From: Thermoleophilia bacterium
Lineage (GTDB): Bacteria; Actinomycetota; Thermoleophilia; Miltoncostaeales; Miltoncostaeaceae
Length of the DNA stretch: 7,648 nucleotides
Reading direction: 5' to 3'
Assembly: GCA_016463385.1 (NCBI GenBank)
Contig: JAEMRL010000098.1
Coordinates: forward strand, 1-7,648
The notes below the pieces were generated by a model. That model worked only from the letters and a program-made list of their open reading frames with translations. It did not search any database and was not told the origin of the DNA. The translations under genes were made by a program, and so were the position numbers. This document shows positions 1 to 5,867 of this stretch, one piece after another; the first letter of the stretch is position 1, and the number at the start of each line of letters is the position of its first letter.

Positions 1-595
1 GGAAGGGCAGGGGGACGCTGAGCTCGGCGGCGCCCGTCTCGGGCACGCGGAACGCGCCGAGTGAGACCGCCTTCTCGGGGCCGTCGAGCAGCCAGAGCTC
101 GTAGAACTGACCGCCCTCGGAGGGGCGCAGGCCGTCCACGTCGAGGCGCAGTTCCCCGCCGTCGGACGACACCACGCGGGCGAGCCCCGAGGCGCCCGGA
201 TCGCCCTCGCCGAAGCTGGCGAGGGCGCTGGACGGCCCCGACGGCTCGGCTTCGCCCGAGGTGACGATGGCGCCGATCGCGACACCGATGGCGAGGGCGG
301 CGAGCGAGGCGGCGATCGCGAGGGCCGGCCGCAGCGACAGCCGCCGGCCGGCGCGCCGCTGCGTGAGGTCGGCCACCGGCGCGAGAGGCGGCAGCGGCGG
401 CAGCGGCGGGATCGCCTCCGCCCCGCCGCCCCACGCCTCCTCGGGCAGCGTGCCGAGGTCGGCCACGAGCGGCCGAATGCGGTCGACCTCCTCGCGGAAC
501 GCGGGGTCGTCGGACATGGCGCGCTCCACCCGCGCGCGGTCGGCGGGCGCGAGCTCGTCCAGCAGGTAGTCGACGATGTCCTCGTCGCGGCTCAT
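1..595 (-). CDS. RskA-like transmembrane anti-sigma factor (3' part beyond the window)
   Basis: This gene encodes a membrane anti-sigma factor that should hold the sigma factor encoded just upstream in an inactive state. The 198 visible residues show the family order. An N-terminal helical anti-sigma domain (about residues 3-47, opening MSRDEDIVDYLLDELAPADR) comes first, then a proline-rich linker at about 62-73 and one transmembrane helix at about 90-112. The start of the extracytoplasmic RskA domain follows, with FYELWLLDGPEKAVSLGAF at 164-182, a recognisable RskA signature. There is no HxxxCxxC motif, so the anti-sigma domain is not of the zinc-binding ZAS type. The ATG at 595-593 overlaps the TGA of the sigma gene (ATGA), which fixes the start and implies translational coupling. 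Family knowledge predicts release by regulated proteolysis; the inducing signal cannot be read here. The C-terminus is missing because the window ends. Confidence 0.9.
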   Translation of the reverse strand, partial: MSRDEDIVDYLLDELAPADRARVERAMSDDPAFREEVDRIRPLVADLGTLPEEAWGGGAEAIPPLPPLPPLAPVADLTQRRAGRRLSLRPALAIAASLAALAIGVAIGAIVTSGEAEPSGPSSALASFGEGDPGASGLARVVSSDGGELRLDVDGLRPSEGGQFYELWLLDGPEKAVSLGAFRVPETGAAELSVPLPF

Positions 596-1173
596 CCGCC
601 GTCCTCCATCAGGTCCCTGAGCCGTCGCAGGCCGCGCACCATGTAGGTCTTGACCGTACCGAGCGGGATCCCCGTGCGCTCGGCGATCTCCGACTGGCTG
701 AGCCCGTCGTGGAAGCGCATCCGGAGCATCCGCGCCTCCTCGTCGGGCAGCTGGGCGATCAGCACCGCCATCCGCCAGCGCTCGATCAGCGTGTCCGGGG
801 AGGCCGAGGGGTCCTCCTCCTGCTGCATCGTCGCCGCCCGGGGGCCGGACGGGTCGATCGGCTCGGGGATCCGCTTGCGCAGGTGGTCGATCGCCCGGCT
901 GCGGGCGATCAGCATGATCCACGTGCCGAGCGACCCCCGCGCCGGATCGAACGACGGGCCGCGCCGCCAGACCTCGAGGAAGACGTCCTGGTGCACGTCC
1001 TCGGCCGCCGCGCCGTCGCGCAGTGCCCCCCGCAGGTATCCGAGCACCGCGCCGCCGAACGTGCGATGGATCTCGGTGAGCGCGTCCGGGTCGCCACGCC
1101 GCAGGCCCGCGACCAGCCCGCCCGCCTCGTCGGCGGGCGGGTCCTCGCGCCGCTCGCGGCGACGGCCGATCAC
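592..1173 (-). CDS. ECF-type RNA polymerase sigma factor (SigK-like)
   Basis: This is an extracytoplasmic-function sigma factor that redirects RNA polymerase to its own promoter class. From the GTG at 1173 it is 193 residues. Sigma region 2 lies at about residues 20-105, with AEDVHQDVFLEVW (57-69) as the region 2 core and GTWIMLIARSRAIDHLRKR following. Region 4 lies at about 137-189, with a helix-turn-helix (SQSEIAERTGIPLGTVKTYM). The reading frame is open back to a GTG at 1296 and an ATG at 1233. I prefer 1173 for two reasons: codons upstream of it often end in A or T, unlike the rest of the gene, and a candidate promoter lies across 1235-1262. The start remains uncertain, as no start has a good ribosome binding site. 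The gene overlaps its anti-sigma partner by 4 bp. The pairing with an RskA protein suggests the SigK-like group. Confidence 0.92.
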   Translation of the reverse strand: MIGRRRERREDPPADEAGGLVAGLRRGDPDALTEIHRTFGGAVLGYLRGALRDGAAAEDVHQDVFLEVWRRGPSFDPARGSLGTWIMLIARSRAIDHLRKRIPEPIDPSGPRAATMQQEEDPSASPDTLIERWRMAVLIAQLPDEEARMLRMRFHDGLSQSEIAERTGIPLGTVKTYMVRGLRRLRDLMEDGG

Positions 1174-1234
1174 GGGGCGGGCAACCGGCGGCGCCCAACC
1201 GGGGAGCGCGTGAGAGATGGACGACACGCACATG

Positions 1235-1262
1235 TGTACGCGCGCCGGCGCCTGACTGGATG
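1235..1262 (-). promoter_or_regulatory. Candidate ECF promoter upstream of the sigma gene
   Basis: Read on the minus strand, CATCCA (1262-1257) is followed after 16 bp by CGTACA (1240-1235). Published SigK-type promoters have a CATCC-like -35 and a C/G-T-rich -10 element at a similar spacing, so this could be an autoregulatory site. Transcription would begin near 1228, which makes the upstream start codons at 1296 and 1233 unlikely. A CATCCA-type -35 does not occur in the other intergenic gaps here. The match is partial and was found by eye. Confidence 0.35.
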
Positions 1263-1351
1263 ACTCAACCGTGCCTCCGGCCTCGGATGCGGTCACCTAC
1301 CCCATCACAGGAGGAACCGCGTGTCACGAGAACACCGCCCCGGGGGCACGC

Positions 1352-2068
1352 TCAGGCGGGGGTCTCCGGGCGTGTCCCGAGGGCGTGCTCGAGGCCCTCG
1401 GCCAGCACCTGGACGTGGGCCCACACCGAGGCGGCCTCGGCGACGCGCATCTCGTCGGGCTCGGGGGCGCTGGTGGCCGCGCTCATCGCCTGCTCGGTGC
1501 CGGGCGGCGGGCCGCTGCCCCACGCGGCGCGCGCCTCGGCCTCGATCTCGCGGCGGTGCACCTCCTGGCCCCGCGACCACGACGCCACCCGCCGGGCGAA
1601 GTCGGGCGCCGGCTCGGACGACTCCTTGAGGGGCTCCGACAGCGAGGCGAGCATCTCGGCGAACAGGCGGCAGTGCGCGGCCAGCTCCACGTCGCGCTGG
1701 TCGGCGTGGGGGTCGCCCGAGGCCCCGCGCCGCTCGAGCACGGCCTGCTCCTCGAGCACGTGCGCCTCGAGGCGCTCCGGGTGGTCGGCGTTCCAGCGCT
1801 TCATCCGCTCGGGCAGCGAGGCGTCGGCGCCCGGCCAGACCTCGGCCACGGCATGACCGAGGTGCCGCATCCACGCGCGGGCGCTGGCGCCCCGGGCGCG
1901 CTCGATGCGGGTCGCCCTGTCGGGCAGCGTCCCGCCCTCGGCGAGCAGGAACTCCTCATGGATGGCCCGCGAGCCCTCCTCGACCATCATGGCGTCGAGG
2001 CCCTTGCGGTTGTCGGCCATCCAGCGGACCAGCCGGTCCGCGAGTCCCGTCTCGGGAGATGTCGTCAT
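1352..2068 (-). CDS. Unrecognised helical protein with three diverged internal repeats
   Basis: I do not recognise this 238-residue protein. It is soluble, acidic and apparently almost all helical, with no signal peptide or membrane segment. The sequence can be laid out as three units of about 75 residues. Each begins with a tryptophan-containing helix rich in glutamate: RWMADNRKGLDAMMVEEGSR near residue 14, RWNADHPERLEAHVLEEQ near 93, and a weaker SWSRGQEVHRREIEAEAR near 168. Each ends with a helix carrying an H..(x)..AE pattern: RHLGHAVAEVW, AHCRLFAEML and AHVQVLAEGL. The several H/E-rich helices could suggest metal binding, but the histidines do not align precisely. The ATG at 2068 has a modest GGTGAGG upstream and lies 18 nt after the SDR stop codon, so the two are probably co-transcribed. 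High G/C at third codon positions supports this strand over the long antisense frames. Confidence 0.75.
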   Translation of the reverse strand: MTTSPETGLADRLVRWMADNRKGLDAMMVEEGSRAIHEEFLLAEGGTLPDRATRIERARGASARAWMRHLGHAVAEVWPGADASLPERMKRWNADHPERLEAHVLEEQAVLERRGASGDPHADQRDVELAAHCRLFAEMLASLSEPLKESSEPAPDFARRVASWSRGQEVHRREIEAEARAAWGSGPPPGTEQAMSAATSAPEPDEMRVAEAASVWAHVQVLAEGLEHALGTRPETPA

Positions 2069-2086
2069 GTCCTCACCGTGTGTCGG

Positions 2087-3565
2087 TCATGTAGCCCGCT
2101 GGTCGCCAGCGGCGCGCGCGATCCCCCGGATCATGCCGTTGAAGACGAATCCGTGGATGGGCCAGATCGAGTACCAGTACAGCCGGCCCAGCAGCCCGAC
2201 CGGATCGAAGATCGCGGTCTGGCGGATGATCGAGCCCCCCGGAGACGGCTCGACCTCGAACTGCAGCCATGCCCGCCCGGGCAGGCTCATCTCGGCGCTG
2301 AGGCGCAGCAGGCGGTCCTGCTCGATCGCCTCGACCCTCCAGAAGTCGACCGTGTCGCCGGGCAGCAGGTGCACCGGGTCGCGCCGCCCCCGTCGCGTGC
2401 CCGCCCCGCCGAAGGGCAGGTCGAGCAGCCCGCGTAGCCGCCAGAGGATGTTCCCGTAGTACCAGCCCTCGCGTCCGCCGATCCGCTGGATCGGGGCGAA
2501 GGCCTGCTCGGGGGACAGGGGCACCCGGGCGATGCGCGAGTCGACCAGCCGCGAGCCGACGGCGGACCCGCCGAACGATCGCTGGCGTGGGCCCGACGAG
2601 AGCGCGTCCGACCAGCGGGTGGCGGCGAACTCGTGGTCCTCGTTGACCAGGGCCCGCGCGATCGCCTCCGGGACGCCGCGCGGCCGGATCGGGAAGAGCT
2701 CGAGCGCCGCGTCGTCGCGGACGATGGTCTCGTTCTTGAGCCCCTCCACGAGCGCCCGGCCGACACGGGCGTAGACCGGCGTGACCAGGCCGAGCCAGAG
2801 GCTCGACAGATGGGGCGTCAGGACCGGGACCGGGATCATGGCGCGGCGCAGGCCCTTCTGGCGCGCGTACTCGCGCATCAGGTCGCCGTAGGAGACCCGG
2901 TCGGGTCCCCCGATTCCCACGATGCGGCTGCCCTCCAGGGGCACGTCGGCCGCCGCCAGCAGGTACTCGAGGACGTCCTCGATGGCGATCGGCTGGGTGC
3001 GGGTCGCGACCCAGCGCGGGCAGATCATCACCGGCAGCCGGTCGACCAGCGCGCGGATCATCTCGAAGGAGGTGCTGCCCGAGCCGATCACGATGCCGGA
3101 CCGCAGCTCGAGGGTGGGGACCCCCGACTCGGCCAGGATGCGGCCGACCTCCTGGCGGCTGGCGAGGTGGCTCGACAGGTCGTCGCCCTCGCCGAGGCCG
3201 CCGAGGTAGACGATCCGCCGCACGCCGGCCTCGCGCGCGGCGGCTCCGAACGCCTCGGCCGCGGCCCGGTCGACCGCGCGGTAGTCGGTGCCCCCGGCCA
3301 TCGAGTGGATCAGGTAGTAGGCCGTGTCGACGCCCTCGAGGACCGCCGGCAGCGAGGCCGGGTCCTGCACGTCGCCCGCGACGACCTCGGTCGTCGGCGC
3401 CGTCCGCGCGGCCATCTGCTCCGGGCGGCGGCTCATGCACCGGATGCGCCGCCCGGCCTGCTCCAGGCGCTCCAGCAGGCGCCCTCCGACGTAGCCGCTC
3501 GCGCCGGTGAGGAGCAGCAGGCCGCCCGAGGGCGGGACGGGGGTCGGATCCTGGACGGGGGGCAT
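2087..3565 (-). CDS. SDR-family NAD(P)-binding protein with C-terminal DUF2867 domain
   Basis: The protein has 492 residues and two domains. The N-terminal Rossmann domain (about 15-235) has the atypical-SDR dinucleotide motif TGASGYVGG at 20-28, then TAYYLIHSM at 81-89, RRIVYLGGLGEGDDLSSHLASR around 116-137 and PVMICPRWVATRTQPIAIEDV at 178-198. These are typical of the YLIHSM group of NAD-dependent epimerase-like proteins. The C-terminal part (about 335-485), with WYYGNILWRLRGLLD and the PGDTVDFWRVE stretch, matches the DUF2867 START-like domain, which may bind a hydrophobic ligand. The substrate is unknown. I chose the ATG at 3565 because the Rossmann fold begins 16 residues later; the frame is open further upstream to 3757, but only with arginine-rich non-family sequence that overlaps the divergent FAD gene. 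It is the first gene of the minus-strand block, and 18 nt separate it from the next. Confidence 0.9.
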   Translation of the reverse strand: MPPVQDPTPVPPSGGLLLLTGASGYVGGRLLERLEQAGRRIRCMSRRPEQMAARTAPTTEVVAGDVQDPASLPAVLEGVDTAYYLIHSMAGGTDYRAVDRAAAEAFGAAAREAGVRRIVYLGGLGEGDDLSSHLASRQEVGRILAESGVPTLELRSGIVIGSGSTSFEMIRALVDRLPVMICPRWVATRTQPIAIEDVLEYLLAAADVPLEGSRIVGIGGPDRVSYGDLMREYARQKGLRRAMIPVPVLTPHLSSLWLGLVTPVYARVGRALVEGLKNETIVRDDAALELFPIRPRGVPEAIARALVNEDHEFAATRWSDALSSGPRQRSFGGSAVGSRLVDSRIARVPLSPEQAFAPIQRIGGREGWYYGNILWRLRGLLDLPFGGAGTRRGRRDPVHLLPGDTVDFWRVEAIEQDRLLRLSAEMSLPGRAWLQFEVEPSPGGSIIRQTAIFDPVGLLGRLYWYSIWPIHGFVFNGMIRGIARAAGDQRAT

Positions 3566-3617
3566 TCCCCCCAGGGTAGCCTCGTGCCGACGGGCGAGAC
3601 GGGGATCGGGGGAGCGG
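3566..3617. promoter_or_regulatory. Divergent promoter region with overlapping -10-like elements
   Basis: This 52-nt gap separates the divergent SDR and FAD genes. On the minus strand TACCCT (3578-3573) ends 7 nt before the SDR start codon, which would allow a leaderless transcript; the intervening G-run could alternatively act as a ribosome binding site. On the plus strand TAGCCT (3577-3582) would start transcription near 3589. The FAD mRNA would then carry a leader of about 29 nt with GGGGGAG at 3608-3614. The two hexamers share bases 3577-3578, so polymerases would compete. The -35 matches are weak; the best for the plus strand is TGGACG at 3552-3557, 19 bp away. Confidence 0.4.
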
Positions 3618-4562
3618 ATGAGGGTCGCGGTGGTGGGTGCGGGCCTCTCCGGCCTGGCGGCGGCGCGCGAGCTGACCGCCCTCGGGCACCAGGTCGTGGT
3701 CGTCGAGAAGAGCCGCGGCCTCGGCGGGCGCCTCGCCGCGCGGCGCGCCGAGGGCACGGTGCTCGATCACGGCAGCAGGGTCGTCGCCGCGCCGCCGGGC
3801 TCGGCGCTGCGCGCGCTCATCGACGGGCTGGACGCCCCGGACCGGGTCGAGCTGGCCGCGGGCGTCGCCTTCTCGGCGGGAGCCACGCGACTGCCGAAGA
3901 TGATGGCCGAGGGCCTCGACGTGCGCCTCGGCGTGCGGCTCTCCGCGCTGCGCGCGGCCGGGGCGGGTCTCGAGCTCGGCGACGAGCAGGGCAACACGCA
4001 CGGAGTCGTGGACGCGGTGGTGCTCACCGCGCCGGCGCCGCAGGCGGCCGACCTGCTCGAGCGGAGCCCGGAGGGTGGTGAGCGGGTCGCGGCGCTCCGC
4101 GCGGTGGCCTACGCTCCGGCCGTGATGATCCTGCTGGGGGTGAGGGAGGACGCGGCCGGCGCCGGCGAGGTGATGCTGCCGGACGGCGGCCCGGTCGCCG
4201 AGGTGCGCCGCGAGGCGGTCAAGGGGCGCCCGCCACGCGAGGGGATCTCCCCGCTCGTGGCCCGGCTGGGGGAGCGCGAGAGCGCCGAGCTGCTCGACGC
4301 GTCCGACGAGGATGTTCTCGCGCGGGCCCTGCCGGCGCTGGCGGATGCCATCGGGAGCGGCGCCGCGGAGCCCGCCTGGGTCCAGGTCAAGCGCTGGCGC
4401 TACGCGGTCCCGGCGGGGCCCGCGGACCCCGCCGCCGTCAACCCGCCCGGCGTCCGCATCGTGGTCGCCGGCGACACGCTCACCGGCGCGGGCTTCGGCG
4501 GCTCCGACCACCACCGCGTGTACGACAGCGGCATCGCGGCCGCACGGAGGGTGGTCGCGTGA
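3618..4562 (+). CDS. NAD(P)/FAD-dependent oxidoreductase, amine-oxidase/renalase-like
   Basis: This 314-residue flavoprotein begins with a textbook FAD-binding Rossmann motif, VVGAGLSGLAAARELTALGH (GxGxxG at 7-12), with the ribose-binding glutamate E30. EKSRGLGGRLAARR (30-43) follows, the second FAD signature of the amine-oxidase and renalase-like family (COG3380 type). LDHGSR (49-54), KRWRYAVP (258-265) and the terminal VVAGDTLTGAGFGG block (282-295), with GD contacting FAD, complete the pattern. The reaction and substrate cannot be determined. The ATG at 3618 has GGGGGAG just upstream and places the GxGxxG motif at the expected position; the frame extends back to 3507 but with sequence overlapping the divergent SDR gene. 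The protein is probably cytoplasmic, as I see no signal peptide. It is translationally coupled to the next gene through a GTGA overlap. Confidence 0.9.
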   Translation: MRVAVVGAGLSGLAAARELTALGHQVVVVEKSRGLGGRLAARRAEGTVLDHGSRVVAAPPGSALRALIDGLDAPDRVELAAGVAFSAGATRLPKMMAEGLDVRLGVRLSALRAAGAGLELGDEQGNTHGVVDAVVLTAPAPQAADLLERSPEGGERVAALRAVAYAPAVMILLGVREDAAGAGEVMLPDGGPVAEVRREAVKGRPPREGISPLVARLGERESAELLDASDEDVLARALPALADAIGSGAAEPAWVQVKRWRYAVPAGPADPAAVNPPGVRIVVAGDTLTGAGFGGSDHHRVYDSGIAAARRVVA

Positions 4563-4999
4563 GCGTCCTGCGCACCGCGGCCCGGGGAGCCGCGGCCGGG
4601 GCCGTCGCCGCGACGGCCTGGGCCGCCGTGGAGCCGCTCGCCGCGCGGGCCCTCGGCACCGGCTACACCGACGTCCGCCTGCTCGGGCGCATCGCCGCGC
4701 CGCGGCGCTGGGCGGTGGCGGGTACGGCCGTCCATGTCGCCAACGGCGCCGGCTTCGGCGCCCTCTTCGCGCTGGCCGGGCGCGGAGGCGTGCGCGACGG
4801 CCTGGCGTGGACCGGCGTCGAGACGCTCGCCACCTGGCCCGGGATGGCGCTGATGGACCGCATCCATCCCGACCGCCGCTCGGGCCACTGGCCGCGCCCG
4901 TTGCTCACCGACCGGCGCGTCTTCGGCCAGGAGGTGGCGATGCACGCCCTCTTCGGCCTGGTGCTCGGCGCGATGACCCGCGAGGGCCGCCGGGGCTGA
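4559..4999 (+). CDS. Small conserved membrane protein of unknown function
   Basis: The gene encodes 146 residues with about four hydrophobic segments: roughly 5-22, 52-74, 83-100 and 123-140. Recognisable conserved-looking motifs are EPLAARALG (25-33), YTDVRLLGR (36-44), HVANGAGFGALFA (59-71), WPGMALMDRIHPDR (93-106) and MHALFGLVLG (128-137). I recall similar uncharacterised actinobacterial membrane proteins with HVANGAxFG and MHALFGLVLG motifs, but I know of no assigned function. The GTG start at 4559 overlaps the TGA of the FAD gene by 4 bp, and GGAGG at 4546-4550 is well placed to initiate there. Co-expression with the flavoprotein is therefore very likely and a functional link is plausible, for example a membrane partner for the flavoprotein. 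That link is inference. Confidence 0.82.
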   Translation: MSVLRTAARGAAAGAVAATAWAAVEPLAARALGTGYTDVRLLGRIAAPRRWAVAGTAVHVANGAGFGALFALAGRGGVRDGLAWTGVETLATWPGMALMDRIHPDRRSGHWPRPLLTDRRVFGQEVAMHALFGLVLGAMTREGRRG

Positions 5000-5012
5000 C
5001 CCCCGGCCCCGG
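4990..5012. terminator. Hairpin between convergent genes, possible bidirectional terminator
   Basis: CCGGGGC (4990-4996) pairs perfectly with GCCCCGG (5006-5012), leaving a 9-nt loop; an alternative 6-bp stem uses 5001-5006. It overlaps the stop codon of the membrane protein and lies 2 nt from the PPK2 stop. There is no T-run on either strand, so intrinsic termination would be weak. The convergent position is the main support. Confidence 0.3.
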
Positions 5013-5014
5013 TG

Positions 5015-5788
5015 CTACCAGCGCTCGGGAACCCGCGCCACCTCGTGGGGGGCCGGATCGGGCTTCGGCATCGCGCCGCGCTTGGGCAGCGTCACCTTCT
5101 TGTCGCGCCGGCGCGCGGGGATGTGGTCGAGCAGGTGCGCGATCAAGTTGAGGCGCGCGCGGCGCTGGTCGTCGGCATCCACGATGAACCAGGGCGCCTC
5201 GGGGGTGTCGGTGCGCTCGAGCATCTCGTCGCGGGCGGCGCTGTAGTCGGCGTACTTGCCGCGCGCCTCGAGATCGATGGGGGAGAGCTTCCACCGTTTC
5301 GTGGGGTCCGACGCGCGCTCCTGGAAACGCTCCTCCTGGACCTCCGCGCTCACGTCGAGCCAGTACTTCACCAGGATCAGCCCGTCGGAGACGAGCATCC
5401 GCTCGAGGTCGGGCACCGCGCGCAGGAAGTCCCGGGCCTGGTCCTCGGTGCAGAAGCCCATCACCCGCTCGACGCCGGCGCGGTTGTACCAGCTGCGGTC
5501 GAAGAGGACGAGCTCGCCCGCCGAGGGCAGGTGGGCGACGTAGCGCTGGAAGTACCACTGGCCCTTCTCCGTGTCCGTCGGCGTCCCGAGGGCCACGACC
5601 CGGTAGGCGCGCGGGTTCAGCTCGGCGCTGAGGCGCTGGATCGTGCCGCCCTTGCCCGCGGTGTCACGCCCCTCGAAGACCACGGCGACGCGCATGCCCT
5701 CGTGCCGGATGGCCGCCTGCAGGTCGACCATCTCGGCCTGCATCCGCGCCAGCTCCGCCTCGTATTCCTTCCTGCCGAGCTTCCCCAT
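5015..5788 (-). CDS. ppk2: Polyphosphate kinase 2 (PPK2 family)
   Basis: PPK2 enzymes transfer phosphate between inorganic polyphosphate and nucleotides, usually favouring NDP or NMP phosphorylation at the expense of polyphosphate. The 257-residue protein is a complete single-domain PPK2. Walker A is FEGRDTAGKGGTI at 38-50. Walker B is LVLFDRSWYNRAGVE at 93-107. KRWKLSPIDLEARGKYADYS (164-183) is the lid region, and WFIVDADDQRRARLN (200-214) is the conserved C-terminal block. The EGRDxAGKGG and FDRSWYNRAGVERVMGFC motifs resemble class I enzymes, but class and nucleotide preference are not certain from sequence. The ATG at 5788 has GGGGAGG at 5801-5795, six nucleotides upstream. The frame extends to 6013, but that extension overlaps the divergent permease gene and lacks family sequence. 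The C-terminal tail is proline- and charge-rich, as in many homologues. A TAGGCT hexamer at 5825-5820 is a possible -10. Confidence 0.95.
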   Translation of the reverse strand: MGKLGRKEYEAELARMQAEMVDLQAAIRHEGMRVAVVFEGRDTAGKGGTIQRLSAELNPRAYRVVALGTPTDTEKGQWYFQRYVAHLPSAGELVLFDRSWYNRAGVERVMGFCTEDQARDFLRAVPDLERMLVSDGLILVKYWLDVSAEVQEERFQERASDPTKRWKLSPIDLEARGKYADYSAARDEMLERTDTPEAPWFIVDADDQRRARLNLIAHLLDHIPARRRDKKVTLPKRGAMPKPDPAPHEVARVPERW

Positions 5789-5867
5789 CTCCGGCCTCCC
5801 CGGTTCGCAGTCACCAGAGAGCCTATGGGCTCCCAGGACTAACACCCCCCGGGGCGAAGTCGTCCCC
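5789..5867. promoter_or_regulatory. Divergent intergenic region between PPK2 and AI-2E permease genes
   Basis: This 79-nt gap must hold promoters for both genes if the assigned starts are right. On the minus strand TAGGCT (5825-5820) fits a TANNNT -10 and would give PPK2 a leader of about 25 nt that includes GGGGAGG. I find no convincing -35 for it, and no clear -10 for the permease on the plus strand. Confidence 0.35.

Noticed and set aside
1174..1296. N-terminal extension of the sigma factor to GTG 1296
   Set aside because: The added residues look unlike sigma factors, the codons are A/T-ending more often than in the gene body, and a candidate promoter lies inside. It remains possible, so it is noted in the sigma entry.
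1337..1347. GCCCCGGGGGC as a terminator after the repeat-protein gene
   Set aside because: The stem has almost no loop and no T-run follows, so it is not a credible terminator.
1310..1629. AGGAGG six nucleotides before a GTG at 1321 on the plus strand, opening a 102-codon frame
   Set aside because: The product is arginine- and proline-rich with no family pattern, and the frame runs antisense to the repeat-protein gene, which has far better codon use. The ribosome-binding-like sequence is probably chance.
1271..2437. 388-codon plus-strand open frame
   Set aside because: It is antisense to the repeat protein and the SDR gene, with low-complexity histidine-, arginine- and glycine-rich sequence typical of stop-poor GC-rich DNA.
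2073..4514. 813-codon minus-strand open frame
   Set aside because: It spans the SDR gene in the wrong frame and the FAD gene on the opposite strand. The product is arginine- and proline-rich and has no domain.
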